NCBI GenBank assembly: GCA_035263845.1 | Contig: DATFQY010000191.1 | Span: forward strand, 62,001-126,000 | Source of the DNA: JAWOLE01 sp035263845 | Lineage (GTDB): Bacteria > Acidobacteriota > Thermoanaerobaculia > UBA5066 > Gp7-AA6 | Direction: 5' to 3' | Length of the DNA: 64,000 nucleotides | Part shown: piece after piece, positions 34,535-43,927 of the stretch | How positions within the stretch are numbered: the first letter of the stretch is position 1 | Layout: every line of letters starts with the position of its first letter | Made by a program: the position numbers and the translations under genes | The notes under the pieces: generated by a model | The model's input: only the letters and a program-made list of their open reading frames with translations | What the model was told of the DNA's origin: nothing | Databases searched by the model: none

Positions 34535-36074
34535 CAGTCGGGCTCAAGCGATCGTCTCCGCGGCGGGTATCGCGGCGGTCGCCCTCTTCCTCGTCCTGGT
34601 CGCGCGGTTCTGGCACCCGGTCTATGGCTTCACCGCGTTTCTCCAGCTCGACTCCTCCAACGACGAGACGAAGATCGCGGCGTTCAAAGAGATGCCGGTG
34701 TACGTGTACCGGGACACCGGGGGCTACGACGGCTTCTTCTACGCTCAGATCGCTTACCACCCGACGCTCGCCTCCAACGAGCTCGGGCCGGCGATGGACA
34801 GCCTCGCCTATCGCGGGCGCCGGATTCTCGCGCCTGTTCTCGCCCGGGCTCTCGCCCTGGGCAATCCGAGATGGATCGTCCACGTCTATTCGCTTCTGAA
34901 TGTCGCGGCGTGGCTGGCGCTGGCGGCGATCCTCTGGCGGATGCTGCCGGTTCGCGACGCGCGAGGCTGGCTCGCGTGGGCCGGGGTCCTTTTTTCGGCC
35001 GGCTCGCTCTCGAGCGTCCGCCTCGCGCTCCCGGACCTCATCGCCCTCGCGATCCTCGCCGGCGCCCTGCTCCTGCTCGAGCGCGGCAACGCCGCCGGAG
35101 CGCTGGGCACCCTCGCGATGGCGGGACTAGCGCGCGAAACGACCCTCGCCGCCGTCCCCGGTTTCTGGGAGCGCCCGTGGCTGTCGATGCGAAACGTCGT
35201 TCGAACGGTGATCGCCGCGGCTCCGCTGGCGGCGTGGGTCGCCTACGTCCGCTGGCGCGTCGGACCAGGCGGAACGGGGATGCGCAACCTCGACTGGCCG
35301 CTCCTCGGCTGGATCGGGAAGTGGGCGCCGACGGTGGCCGCCCTTCGGGAGCCGGGGGAGCACCTGCTGGCCTGGGCCACTCTCTTAGCGGCGATCGGCC
35401 TGACGGTCCAGGCGGCGTTCTTCGTCCGGCATCCGCGGCTGCAGGAGCGGTGGTGGCGGCTCGGCGCCGCCTACGTCCTTCTCCTGGTCGTCCTCGGCCC
35501 CGCGGTCTGGGAAGGCTTCCCGGGCGCCGCGACCCGGGTGCTCCTGCCGCTGACCCTCGCCTTCAACGTTCTCGCGTGCCGCGAGCGCGCGACGGTGGCG
35601 TGGCTGCTGGCCGGCAACCTCGCGATCGGCGCGGGGCTGGTCGCGATCAAAGACGTGCCCAGGGATCCGACCGAGCTCGCGGCCGCGCGCGCGCACGGCG
35701 CCGCGTATGTCGCCTCGCTGCGCGAAGGCTGGTACGACCGGGAGTCCGAAAAGCGCGTGGAGTGGTTCTGGAGCCGCGGCCGATCCACGGTCGCCCTCGA
35801 AGCGTGGCCGAAGCGCGACGCCGCCGTGCGGCTGGAATTCGCGCTCCGGGGAATGTCGCCGAGGACCGTCGTCGTTCGCCAGGGAGACCACGAGCTCTGG
35901 CGGGGCGAAGCCGGCGACGCGATCACGTCGCGACAGGTCGTGGACATCCCGCTGGCGATGGGCCGCGCGACGATCGAATTCTCGAGCGACGCCGAGCCGG
36001 TAAGAGAAGGCCCGAATCCCGACGCCAGGTTGCTCTCTTTCGCGCTCTACGAACCGCGCATCGTGACGCCGTGA
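34524..36074 (+). CDS. Polytopic membrane protein, glycosyltransferase-like
   Basis: The 516-residue protein from the ATG at 34524 has roughly ten membrane helices and a soluble C-terminal beta domain (about 400-516). An acidic periplasmic loop after helix 1, YRDTGGYDGFFYAQIAYHP, contains an Asp-Gly-Phe-Phe-Tyr pattern. It resembles the first loop of GT-C type glycosyltransferases or mannosyltransferase-like membrane proteins. The match is topological rather than to a named family. An alternative start upstream would lie wholly within the palindromic repeat. It is monocistronic and convergent with metH. Confidence 0.7.
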   Translation: MTRGSRAQAIVSAAGIAAVALFLVLVARFWHPVYGFTAFLQLDSSNDETKIAAFKEMPVYVYRDTGGYDGFFYAQIAYHPTLASNELGPAMDSLAYRGRRILAPVLARALALGNPRWIVHVYSLLNVAAWLALAAILWRMLPVRDARGWLAWAGVLFSAGSLSSVRLALPDLIALAILAGALLLLERGNAAGALGTLAMAGLARETTLAAVPGFWERPWLSMRNVVRTVIAAAPLAAWVAYVRWRVGPGGTGMRNLDWPLLGWIGKWAPTVAALREPGEHLLAWATLLAAIGLTVQAAFFVRHPRLQERWWRLGAAYVLLLVVLGPAVWEGFPGAATRVLLPLTLAFNVLACRERATVAWLLAGNLAIGAGLVAIKDVPRDPTELAAARAHGAAYVASLREGWYDRESEKRVEWFWSRGRSTVALEAWPKRDAAVRLEFALRGMSPRTVVVRQGDHELWRGEAGDAITSRQVVDIPLAMGRATIEFSSDAEPVREGPNPDARLLSFALYEPRIVTP

Positions 36075-36079
36075 GAGTT

Positions 36080-36131
36080 GGTCCAAAGTCCAATGTCCAA
36101 GGTTCGTCCGGTTCCCTATGGACTTTGGACC
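36080..36131. repeat. 13-bp perfect inverted repeat between convergent genes
   Basis: GGTCCAAAGTCCA (36080-36092) is matched exactly by TGGACTTTGGACC (36119-36131) with a 26-base loop containing a further partial word, ATGTCCAA. It fills most of the gap between the ends of the membrane-protein gene and metH. It could fold in transcripts from both sides and serve as a bidirectional terminator, although no T-run follows. It also matches the word-repeat style of other intergenic elements here. Confidence 0.75.
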
Positions 36132-36149
36132 GGTCCCAGTCGATCGAGG

Positions 36150-39100
36150 CTAGACGGCGTAGTAGCGCGCCTGGGGGTGGTGAACTACGAGAGCGGAGAC
36201 GGAGGCTTCGGGATCCATCATGAACCCCTCCGTCAGCTCGACGCCGATCTTCTCTCCGGGCAGCAGGCGGAAGATCGTCGCCTGGTCCGAGAGCTCCGGG
36301 CACGCCGGGTATCCGGGGCTGTAGCGCTTTCCCCGGTACCGCGCCTGGAACCGGTCGGTCATCGTCAGGTCCGGCGGATCGGGCAGGTTCCACCGGTCGC
36401 GGATCTTCCGGTGCAGCCACTCCGCCGCCGCTTCCGCGGTCTCGACGGCCAGCGCCTGCAGGCAGTGGCAGAGCAGGTACTCGCCGGCGGCCTTCAGCTC
36501 CTCCGCCTTCCGCCGCACGCCCTCCCCCGCCGACGTGATCAGGAGCGCGACGCTGTCCGGCGGTTGAGCTCCCGTCCCGTTGGAGGAAGCGCCCACGAAG
36601 TCCGCCAGCGACAACCTCTCTCCCGCCACCTGGCGCGGGAACCGCAGGCTCGCGAGCGTCTCCTTCCCCCTCGCCAGAGTCATCGTGTTGCCCGCGGAGC
36701 GCGCGTCGAAGTACCGGTACATCGCCCGCGCGCGGATCCAGCCGCGGGACTTGACGTCCTCGACGACCCGCTCCAACTCCGCCAGCTTCGGATCGCCCGC
36801 CTCCTTCAGCTTCCAGTAGCTCCCGCGAAGCCCGAGGTGCTTGGCGTAGAGCATGTGCGGGTTGACGTACCTCCAGATCTCCTCGAGGTCGAGCTCGCGC
36901 AGGACGTGCTCCTCGAGGTCCGGCGCCGGCAGCGGCTCGACGGCCGCGACCGCCTCGCTCCGGACTTCGGGAGCGGCGAGGGGATTGTCGGACTCGGCGG
37001 CCGCCGCGGCCTTCTCGACGGAGCGGCGCTCCCGCGCTTCTTCCGCAAGCCGGCGCCGCTCCTCCTCTCCCGAGAGGATCCGGTCGGCCAGGGCCAGGCC
37101 GCGCATCGCGTCCTGCGCGTAGACGGCGAGGCCGCCGTAGGCCGGGGCGATCTTCGTGTCGGTGAACCTCTGCGAGAGCGCCGCGCCGCCCACGAGCATC
37201 GGCGGCGTGACGCCGCGGTCCGTCAGGTCCTTCGCGGTCGTCACCATCTGCTGGGCGCTCTTGACGAGAAGGCCCGAGAGGCCGATCAGGTCCGGCCGGT
37301 GCTGGCGGTACGCCTCGACCAGCGTCTCGGGCGGCACCTTGATGCCGAGGTTGACGACCTCGTAGCCGTTGTTGGAGAGGATGATCTCCACCAGGTTCTT
37401 TCCGATGTCGTGCACGTCGCCCTTGACCGTCGCAAGCAGGACCTTCCCCTTCTGCGCGGCGGCGGACTTCTCCATGAACTGCTCCAGGTGCGACACCGCC
37501 GCCTTCATCGCCTCGGCCGATTGCAGGACCTCGGCGACGATCAGCTCGTTGGCGTTGAAGAGGCGGCCGACTTCCCGCATCCCGTCCATGAGCGGCCCGT
37601 TGATGATGTCGAGCGGCGCCATCCCGCCCTGCCGGACCGCCTCGAGGTCCTCGACCAGCCCTTCCTTGGAGCCCTCGAGGATGTAGCGCGGGAGCCGCTC
37701 GATCGGCGTTCCGGCGCGTTCCTTCGGGACCTTCGGCGCCGCGCCCTTCGCCTTGAAGTAAGCGGCGAACGCCCCGACCGGGTCCGCGCCCCGGTTCCAG
37801 ATCAGGTCCTCGGCCAGCCGCCGCTCCTCCTCCGGGATCGACGGGTAGCGGACGATCTTCTCGGAGTTGACGATCGCGAGGTCCAGCCCCGCCTTGACGC
37901 AGTGGTAAAGGAAGACGGAGTTCAAGACCTCGCGCCCCGCTTCCGGCAGGCCGAAGGAGACGTTGGAGATCCCCAGCACGGTCTTCGTCTCGGGGAACTC
38001 GGCCTTGATCGCGCGGACTCCCTCGATCGTCTCGACGGCGCTTCCGACGTACTTCTCGTCCCCGGTCCCGCAGGGAAAGACGAGCGGGTCGAACAGGATG
38101 TCCTCCGGAGCGACGCCGTACTTTTCGGTCAGGAGCGTGTAACTGCGGCGCGCGATCTCGAGCTTTCTCTGCCGGGTCACGCCCATCCCGTGGACCGGGT
38201 CCTCGTCGATCGTGCCGACGACGAGCGCGGCGCCGTACTTCTGCGCCAGCGGCACGACGGAGCGGAAGCGCTCCTCGCCGTCCTCGAGGTTGATCGAGTT
38301 GACGATGGACTTGCCCTGGCTCCACTTGAGTCCCAGCTCCATGACCTTCGGGTCCGTCGAGTCGAGCATCAGCGGGACCTTGACCATCTTCGTCGCGCGC
38401 TCGAAGAAGCGCTCCGCGTCGGCCGCCTCGTCGCGGTCCGGGTCCTGGAGGCAGACGTCGATGACCTGCGCGCCCCCCTTGACCTGCGCCCGCGCGATCT
38501 CCGCCGCCGCCTCGAACTGCCCCCCGGCGACGAGCCGCTTGAACTTCCGGCTTCCGAGGACGTTGGTTCGCTCACCGATCAGGACGGGGCGGTTGTCCAC
38601 ATCCACCTCCAGCATCTCGATGCCGGAGACGAGGGTGCGGGAGTGGATCGGCGGGCGGCGGGGCTTCCTCCCCTCGGCGGCCGCGGCCAGCGCCGCGATG
38701 TGCGCGGGCGTTGTCCCGCAGCAGCCGCCGACGATGTTGACCCACCCCTCCTCCATGAACCTCGTCATGTGCCGCGCGAGCTTCTCCGGCGTCTCGGAGT
38801 AGCAGCCGTCGGCGTCGGGCAGGCCGGCGTTGGGATAACAGGAGACGAGCGTCTTCGCCATCCCGGAGAGGGTCCGGAGGTGGTCGGTCATGAACTCCGG
38901 GCCGGTCGCGCAGTTCATCCCGACGGAGAGAAGCGGGGCGTGCATGACGGACGTGTAGAACGCGTCGATCGCCTGGCCCGCCAGCATCGTGCCCATCGGC
39001 TCGATCGTCGCGGAGACGAGCACCGGGACCCGCCAGCCGATCTCCATGAACGCCTGCTCGACTCCGATCAGGCCGGCCTTCAGGTTCCTCGTGTCCTGCG

Positions 39101-39626
39101 TCGTCTCCAGGATCAGCACGTCCGCGCCGCCCGCGAGGAGTCCCGAGGCCTGCACGCGGAAGTGCTCGATCAGGCCTTCGAACGTCACTCCTCCCGTCAC
39201 CGTGACCGAGCGCGTCGTCGGCCCGAGAGACCCGGCGGCGAAGCGGGGCCGGGCCGGAGTCGAGAACGAGGCGGCCGCGTCGCGCGCCAGCTCGGCCGCG
39301 CGCTTGTTGATCTCGAAGGCCTTCTCCGCCAGGCCGTACTCGGCGAGAACCAGGGGGGTGCCCCCGAAGGTGTCCGTCTCGACCATGTCGGCGCCCGCCG
39401 CGAGGTACTCCGAGTGCATGCGCCGAACGACGTCCGGCCGCGTCAGCACCAGGTGCTCGTTGCACCCCTCGTATTGCTCGCCGCCGAAGTCTTCCGCCGT
39501 GAGGTTCTGGCCCTGGATCCAGGTTCCGGTCGCGCCGTCCAAGACGAGGATCTTCTCCGCGAGGACCTCGCGGAGAGCCTCGGCGCGCTCTCTCTGGCCG
39601 GCGGCGCGGACTTCCGTCTCGCCCAT
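36150..39626 (-). CDS. metH: Cobalamin-dependent methionine synthase MetH
   Basis: MetH transfers a methyl group from methyltetrahydrofolate to homocysteine. The 1,158 residues hold all four modules. The homocysteine domain has zinc cysteines C239 and C302-C303 (GGCCGTTPAH). The pterin-binding domain (about 340-600) has RTNVLGSRKFKRL. The cobalamin domain has GDVHDIGKN with the cobalt-ligating histidine near 739. The C-terminal SAM-dependent reactivation domain has RYSPGYPACPEL and ends near residue 1158. The length is slightly under that of E. coli MetH. Only 81 bases separate it from the divergent gene, too few for a cobalamin riboswitch. Confidence 0.95.
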   Translation of the reverse strand: MGETEVRAAGQRERAEALREVLAEKILVLDGATGTWIQGQNLTAEDFGGEQYEGCNEHLVLTRPDVVRRMHSEYLAAGADMVETDTFGGTPLVLAEYGLAEKAFEINKRAAELARDAAASFSTPARPRFAAGSLGPTTRSVTVTGGVTFEGLIEHFRVQASGLLAGGADVLILETTQDTRNLKAGLIGVEQAFMEIGWRVPVLVSATIEPMGTMLAGQAIDAFYTSVMHAPLLSVGMNCATGPEFMTDHLRTLSGMAKTLVSCYPNAGLPDADGCYSETPEKLARHMTRFMEEGWVNIVGGCCGTTPAHIAALAAAAEGRKPRRPPIHSRTLVSGIEMLEVDVDNRPVLIGERTNVLGSRKFKRLVAGGQFEAAAEIARAQVKGGAQVIDVCLQDPDRDEAADAERFFERATKMVKVPLMLDSTDPKVMELGLKWSQGKSIVNSINLEDGEERFRSVVPLAQKYGAALVVGTIDEDPVHGMGVTRQRKLEIARRSYTLLTEKYGVAPEDILFDPLVFPCGTGDEKYVGSAVETIEGVRAIKAEFPETKTVLGISNVSFGLPEAGREVLNSVFLYHCVKAGLDLAIVNSEKIVRYPSIPEEERRLAEDLIWNRGADPVGAFAAYFKAKGAAPKVPKERAGTPIERLPRYILEGSKEGLVEDLEAVRQGGMAPLDIINGPLMDGMREVGRLFNANELIVAEVLQSAEAMKAAVSHLEQFMEKSAAAQKGKVLLATVKGDVHDIGKNLVEIILSNNGYEVVNLGIKVPPETLVEAYRQHRPDLIGLSGLLVKSAQQMVTTAKDLTDRGVTPPMLVGGAALSQRFTDTKIAPAYGGLAVYAQDAMRGLALADRILSGEEERRRLAEEARERRSVEKAAAAAESDNPLAAPEVRSEAVAAVEPLPAPDLEEHVLRELDLEEIWRYVNPHMLYAKHLGLRGSYWKLKEAGDPKLAELERVVEDVKSRGWIRARAMYRYFDARSAGNTMTLARGKETLASLRFPRQVAGERLSLADFVGASSNGTGAQPPDSVALLITSAGEGVRRKAEELKAAGEYLLCHCLQALAVETAEAAAEWLHRKIRDRWNLPDPPDLTMTDRFQARYRGKRYSPGYPACPELSDQATIFRLLPGEKIGVELTEGFMMDPEASVSALVVHHPQARYYAV

Positions 39627-39707
39627 GGCGCATTATCCCGCGAAAACCCTTCGCGCTAAGATGCGCCCGAACCAGCAGAACAAAGACACGACCGAGACCT
39701 TGCATCC

Positions 39708-40883
39708 TTGAAGCATCTCCGGCGTCCCGCGCCCGCGGCGGCGGCCGTCCTCTTCGGCGCGGCCCTGTTCGCCCGCGGTGCGGGCCTCGTGCGCGGCCCC
39801 GTCGTCGCCCGGCTGGATGACTCGACCGCGGCCCTCGTCTGGTGGACCGACCAGGACTGTGACACGCGGGTGGACGGGATGTCCCCCTCCGGCGAGCCGT
39901 TCTCGATCCGATTCTCGGAGCGGGTCCGGCGGCACGTCGCGCCGCTGACCGGTCTCGTCGCCGGCACCCACTATCGTTACCAGGCCTACTCCGATGGCGT
40001 GGCGATGGGTGCGGCGTCCACGGTCGCGGCTCCGCGGAGCCCGCAGGACCCGGAGTTCCGTTTCGGCGTCATCGGGGACACCGCGACGGGGCAGATCCCG
40101 GCCGAGATCGCCGACCGGTTGGTCGAGAGCGGGAGCGACCTCGTCATCCACACCGGCGACGTCGTCTATCCCGACGGCGCCGACGACCTGTACGACCAGG
40201 AGTTCTTCCGCCCGATGGCGCGCTGGCTCTCGCTCGGCCCGGTGCTGCCCACGCTCGGCAACCACGACATCCACACCGACCGCGGGGCGCCCCTGCTCGC
40301 GAACTTCGTCCTGCCCCGCAACTCCGCGACCGGGGATTCCCGGTTCTACTCGTTCCGGCAAGGAAGCGCTCTCTTCATCTGCCTGGACGTCGAGAGCTCC
40401 TCCTACGGCTACGGGTCGGCGCAGTACCGATGGCTGGTCGAGACCCTCGCCGCCTTCGACGGCGAATGGAAGTTCGTCTACTTCCACGAGCCTCCGTACA
40501 GCTCGGCGGGAGGCAATGCGGTCATCCGACTGATCCTGTCGCCCCTCTTCGAACGCTACGGCGTGGATGTGGTCTTCTGCGGCCACGAGCACCTTTACGA
40601 GAGAACCTTCCCGATCCGGGACTTCGGCTTTCCGGGCCCGGGAGTCGTCTACATCACCGAGGGCGGCGGCGGCGCGGACCTCGATTCGTTCGAGCGCAGG
40701 AGCTTCTCGGCGTTCGCGGCGTCCCGGCACGGCTACACGATCGGTGAGGTCTCGCCCGGCCGCCTCGTCCTGACCGCGCACGATACCGACGGAACCGTCT
40801 TCGATTCGGTCGTCCTCTCGAAGGCGCCCGTGGCGCAGCCGCCCGGATCGGGACGTCGGCCGCGGGTCCTCGACCGGCCTTGA
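39708..40883 (+). CDS. Secreted purple acid phosphatase-like metallophosphoesterase
   Basis: The 391-residue protein begins at TTG and has a signal-like N-terminus. A fibronectin III-like domain (about 30-115; TAALVWWTDQDCDTRV) precedes the catalytic domain. Metal motifs appear in order: FGVIGDTATG, HTGDVVYPDG, TLGNHDIHTD, VYFHEPPY and FCGHEHLYERT. These make a complete di-metal phosphoesterase site of the purple acid phosphatase type. It would hydrolyse phosphate esters in the periplasm. Its stop overlaps the next gene's TTG by four bases, so the two are co-translated. Confidence 0.9.
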   Translation: MKHLRRPAPAAAAVLFGAALFARGAGLVRGPVVARLDDSTAALVWWTDQDCDTRVDGMSPSGEPFSIRFSERVRRHVAPLTGLVAGTHYRYQAYSDGVAMGAASTVAAPRSPQDPEFRFGVIGDTATGQIPAEIADRLVESGSDLVIHTGDVVYPDGADDLYDQEFFRPMARWLSLGPVLPTLGNHDIHTDRGAPLLANFVLPRNSATGDSRFYSFRQGSALFICLDVESSSYGYGSAQYRWLVETLAAFDGEWKFVYFHEPPYSSAGGNAVIRLILSPLFERYGVDVVFCGHEHLYERTFPIRDFGFPGPGVVYITEGGGGADLDSFERRSFSAFAASRHGYTIGEVSPGRLVLTAHDTDGTVFDSVVLSKAPVAQPPGSGRRPRVLDRP

Positions 40884-41767
40884 CGAAAATCCGCGCGCGG
40901 GCCGCGGCGGGACTGGCCTTCGCCGCGCTCGCGTGGACTTCGATCGCCGCCGCCCAGTCACCGCGCCCCGCGGACGTCCCGTCGCTCCCGGAGGCCGGGC
41001 GGGTTCTCCTCAAGCTTGAGACCGGGTGGTACCGGCCCGGCTCCTTCGTCACCTCGGAAGGCGACGAGCAGGACTTGTTCGGCCACCCTGACTTCGTTCT
41101 CGCGACGCTGCGGGCCTCCTGGTCGCCCCTGCGGCGGCTCGCGGTGGGTGTCGAGATCCCCTACCGTTACACGAGCCTTCCCGTGCCCGATGCTTCCGCG
41201 CTCACCGCGAAAGGAGTTCCCGGCGCCGGCGTCTTCGTGGACTGGGCGCCCTTCGAGTCCTCGAAGCTCCGGTCGGCCCTGCGGGCGGAGTACTTCCATT
41301 CCAGCAACGCCGGAGATGAAGCCGTGACGATCAGCGACGGCTCGGACCGGTACTCGGTCAACGCCTCCGTCTTCTCGGCGCCGGGCGCCGACGCTCCGGC
41401 ATGGCGCGGAGGTGCCCATGCTGGGGCCGGCTACGCCCCGGGAAGGGGCGGCGGCGAGAGCAACGGCTCGTTCGTGGAGTGGGAGGTGGACCTGCGATTC
41501 GGCCGGAGGATTGCCCGCGTCGGCGGCGCCGATCTCGCGGCCCTCGCGTTGGGCGGATACGCCTTCTCCACCGAATCGCACCAGGAGGGCCTCGTCCTCC
41601 ACGACCTGAAGGCGAGGCGGGCGCTCGGGGGCGTCGTGATCCAGATGGACTGGCCGGGCGGTGGCTCGACTCCCGGAAGCCTCGTGGTCATCGTCGAGCG
41701 GGACCTCGCCGCGCGAAACTCCCTCTCGGGCTGGCGGCTGACCGCGACGTGGACCGGTCAGTTCTGA
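40880..41767 (+). CDS. Exported beta-barrel-like protein of unknown function
   Basis: The 295-residue protein from the TTG at 40880 has a signal peptide ending near AAAQS. The mature part alternates polar and hydrophobic residues in beta-hairpin style, with aromatic girdles (LKLETGWYRPG, LAVGVEIPYRYTSLPV). It ends in WRLTATWTGQF with a terminal phenylalanine, as outer-membrane barrels do. It resembles transport-type porins of the phenol-pathway group only in style. Coupling to the phosphoesterase suggests a shared envelope role. I cannot name the family. Confidence 0.75.
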   Translation: MTKIRARAAAGLAFAALAWTSIAAAQSPRPADVPSLPEAGRVLLKLETGWYRPGSFVTSEGDEQDLFGHPDFVLATLRASWSPLRRLAVGVEIPYRYTSLPVPDASALTAKGVPGAGVFVDWAPFESSKLRSALRAEYFHSSNAGDEAVTISDGSDRYSVNASVFSAPGADAPAWRGGAHAGAGYAPGRGGGESNGSFVEWEVDLRFGRRIARVGGADLAALALGGYAFSTESHQEGLVLHDLKARRALGGVVIQMDWPGGGSTPGSLVVIVERDLAARNSLSGWRLTATWTGQF

Positions 41768-41887
41768 GACTCACTCCCGGCGTGAACCATCGGGGCCCCA
41801 AGATACGTATACTCTCCACGAACGAAGGAGGGTGGGACGGCTGGTCGGGAGACGCCGCGTGAGGCCCGGCCGGAACCGCGCAACGTG

Positions 41888-43927
41888 ATGACGGCAAAAG
41901 AAATACGTGGCGACGGCGGGGGTCCGCCAGAGGAAGGCTCCCTCGACGTCGGCGCCGCAGCGGCCGCCGCCCGCCGGTACCTGCTCTCGATCCAGCGCGA
42001 AGACGGGCACTGGTGCGGGGAGCTCGAGGGGGACACGATCCTCGAGTCCGAGTACATGCTGACGATGCACTTCCTCGGCCGGGCTGCCGAGCCGAGGATC
42101 CGGAAAGCGGCCGAGTACCTGCGCCGCCAGCAGCTGCCAGGCGGAGGGTGGGCGATCTACCCCGGCGGGCCTGCCGAGGTCAGCTCCTCGGCCAAGGCCT
42201 ACTTCGCCCTGAAGCTCGTCGGCGACGACCTCGAGGCGCCCCACATGGCGAAGGCCCGGAGGGTCGTCCTGGAGCTCGGCGGACTCGACGCCTGCAACTC
42301 CTTCACCAAGATCTACCTCTCGATCTTCGGCCAGTACGAGTGGGAGAAATGCCCCGTCGTCCCGCCGGAGCTCGTCCTGCTGCCCGACGCCTTTCCGATC
42401 TCGATCTACAAGATGTCGTCCTGGTCGAGGGCGATCGTCGTGCCGCTCTCGGTCATCTCCGCGTACCGCCCCACCTGCGCGGTGCCGGATGGCGCGGGGA
42501 TCTCGGAGCTGCGGACTCCCCCCGGCACGCCTCAGCCAGTCCGCAGGCAGCGAAGCCTGCGCGAGCGGAGCTGGGCTTCCTTCTTCGACTTGATCGACCG
42601 TCTCCTGCACGCCATCGAGAAGCGCGGCTGGACTCCGCTGAGGAAACGCGCGCTGGCCCAGGCCGAGGAGTGGATCCTCGAACGGCTGGAGCGAAGCGAC
42701 GGCCTGGGCGCGATCTTCCCGCCGATCATCAACACGATTCTCGCGCTTCGCTGCCGAGGCTACGCCGCGGACCATCCCTTGGTCGCCGGGCAGGTCGAGG
42801 AGCTCCTCGCGCTGGAGATCGAGGAGGAGGAGACGGTCCGGCTCCAGCCCTGCTTCTCCCCGGTCTGGGACACCGCGCTGGCGGTGGCCACGCTGGCGGA
42901 CTCGGGAGTGCCGGGTGACGATCCGCGGCTGCACCGCGCCGTGACGTGGCTGCTCGACCGCGAGGTGCGGGTCCCGGGAGACTGGCAGCGCCGGATGCCG
43001 AAGACGGCGCCGGGCGGCTGGTACTTCGAGTACGAGAACGAGTTCTACCCGGACACCGACGACACGGCCGAGGTGCTGACGGCGCTCGCCGCGGTCCGCT
43101 TCCCCGACGAGAAGGACGAGAAGCGCCGGCGGGGAGCGATCGAGCGGGGAGTGGCGTGGCAGATCGCGATGCAGAACAGCAACGGCGGCTGGCCGGCGTT
43201 CGACCGCGGCTGCGAGAACGAAGTGCTCACGTTCATCCCCTTCGCCGACCACAACGCGATGATCGATCCGAGCTGCGACGACATCACGGGCCGCACACTC
43301 GAGGCCTTCGACCGGCTCGGGGTCGGGCGTGACGACTCTTGCGCCCCTTCCGCGCGCCGGGCCGCTGAGTGGCTCGCCTCGCGGCAGGAGTCCGACGGCA
43401 CCTGGTACGGCCGTTGGGGCTGTAACTACCTCTACGGCACGTTCCTCGCGCTTCGCGGGCTGGCCTCCGCCGGCTACGACCTCTCCGAGGAGCGGTTCCA
43501 GCGCGCCGGGAGCTGGCTGCGCCGCCACCAGAACGAGGACGGCGGGTGGGGCGAGTTGCCCCGGTCCTACGACGAGCCCGGGCGCAAGGGCGTGGGGCCG
43601 AGCACTCCGTCGCAGACGGCATGGGCGTTGCTCGGTCTCTTCTGTCTGGGAGACGGAAGCTCGCCGTCGGTGCGCCGCGGCCTCGACTACCTGCTTCGCA
43701 ACCAGCGGTACGACGGGTCCTGGAAGGACGAGACCTGGACCGGCACGGGGTTCCCGTCGGTCTTCTACCTGCGCTACCATCTTTACGCGACGTACTTCCC
43801 GCTCTGGGCGCTGTCGCTCTACGAGCGGGAGGGCAGGCGGGCTGCCGCGCCACGGCAGGCGGAAGCGGCCCGGGACCCCGGGATCCAGACCGAAACGAAT
43901 CGCCGCGCTGGAGGAGTTCCTGGATGA
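41888..43927 (+). CDS. shc: Squalene-hopene cyclase
   Basis: Squalene-hopene cyclase folds squalene into hopene, the core of hopanoids, at the inner membrane. The 679-residue protein has the catalytic DTDD at residues 389-392 in YPDTDDTAEV. It also has several QW-type repeats, for example QREDGHWCGELEGD near the N-terminus, QNSNGGWPAF, QESDGTWYGRWG, QNEDGGWGE and QRYDGSWKDETW. A GTG directly before the ATG is an alternative start. A TATACT hexamer at 41808-41813 could be a -10 site, but its -35 is poor. The gene ends in an ATGA overlap with hpnH. Confidence 0.95.
   Translation: MTAKEIRGDGGGPPEEGSLDVGAAAAAARRYLLSIQREDGHWCGELEGDTILESEYMLTMHFLGRAAEPRIRKAAEYLRRQQLPGGGWAIYPGGPAEVSSSAKAYFALKLVGDDLEAPHMAKARRVVLELGGLDACNSFTKIYLSIFGQYEWEKCPVVPPELVLLPDAFPISIYKMSSWSRAIVVPLSVISAYRPTCAVPDGAGISELRTPPGTPQPVRRQRSLRERSWASFFDLIDRLLHAIEKRGWTPLRKRALAQAEEWILERLERSDGLGAIFPPIINTILALRCRGYAADHPLVAGQVEELLALEIEEEETVRLQPCFSPVWDTALAVATLADSGVPGDDPRLHRAVTWLLDREVRVPGDWQRRMPKTAPGGWYFEYENEFYPDTDDTAEVLTALAAVRFPDEKDEKRRRGAIERGVAWQIAMQNSNGGWPAFDRGCENEVLTFIPFADHNAMIDPSCDDITGRTLEAFDRLGVGRDDSCAPSARRAAEWLASRQESDGTWYGRWGCNYLYGTFLALRGLASAGYDLSEERFQRAGSWLRRHQNEDGGWGELPRSYDEPGRKGVGPSTPSQTAWALLGLFCLGDGSSPSVRRGLDYLLRNQRYDGSWKDETWTGTGFPSVFYLRYHLYATYFPLWALSLYEREGRRAAAPRQAEAARDPGIQTETNRRAGGVPG

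Noticed and set aside
36078..39659. Long plus-strand open frame opposite metH
   Set aside because: The same effect: codon-position G+C bias keeps the antisense frame open. The product is low complexity and metH is unambiguous.
39627..39707. Cobalamin riboswitch ahead of metH
   Set aside because: Only 81 bases lie before the divergent gene, too short for the about 200-base aptamer, and no B12-box was seen.
41808..41813. TATACT as the -10 box of the squalene-hopene cyclase operon
   Set aside because: The hexamer is good but nothing resembling a -35 box lies at the right distance, so it was left as a remark in the gene entry.
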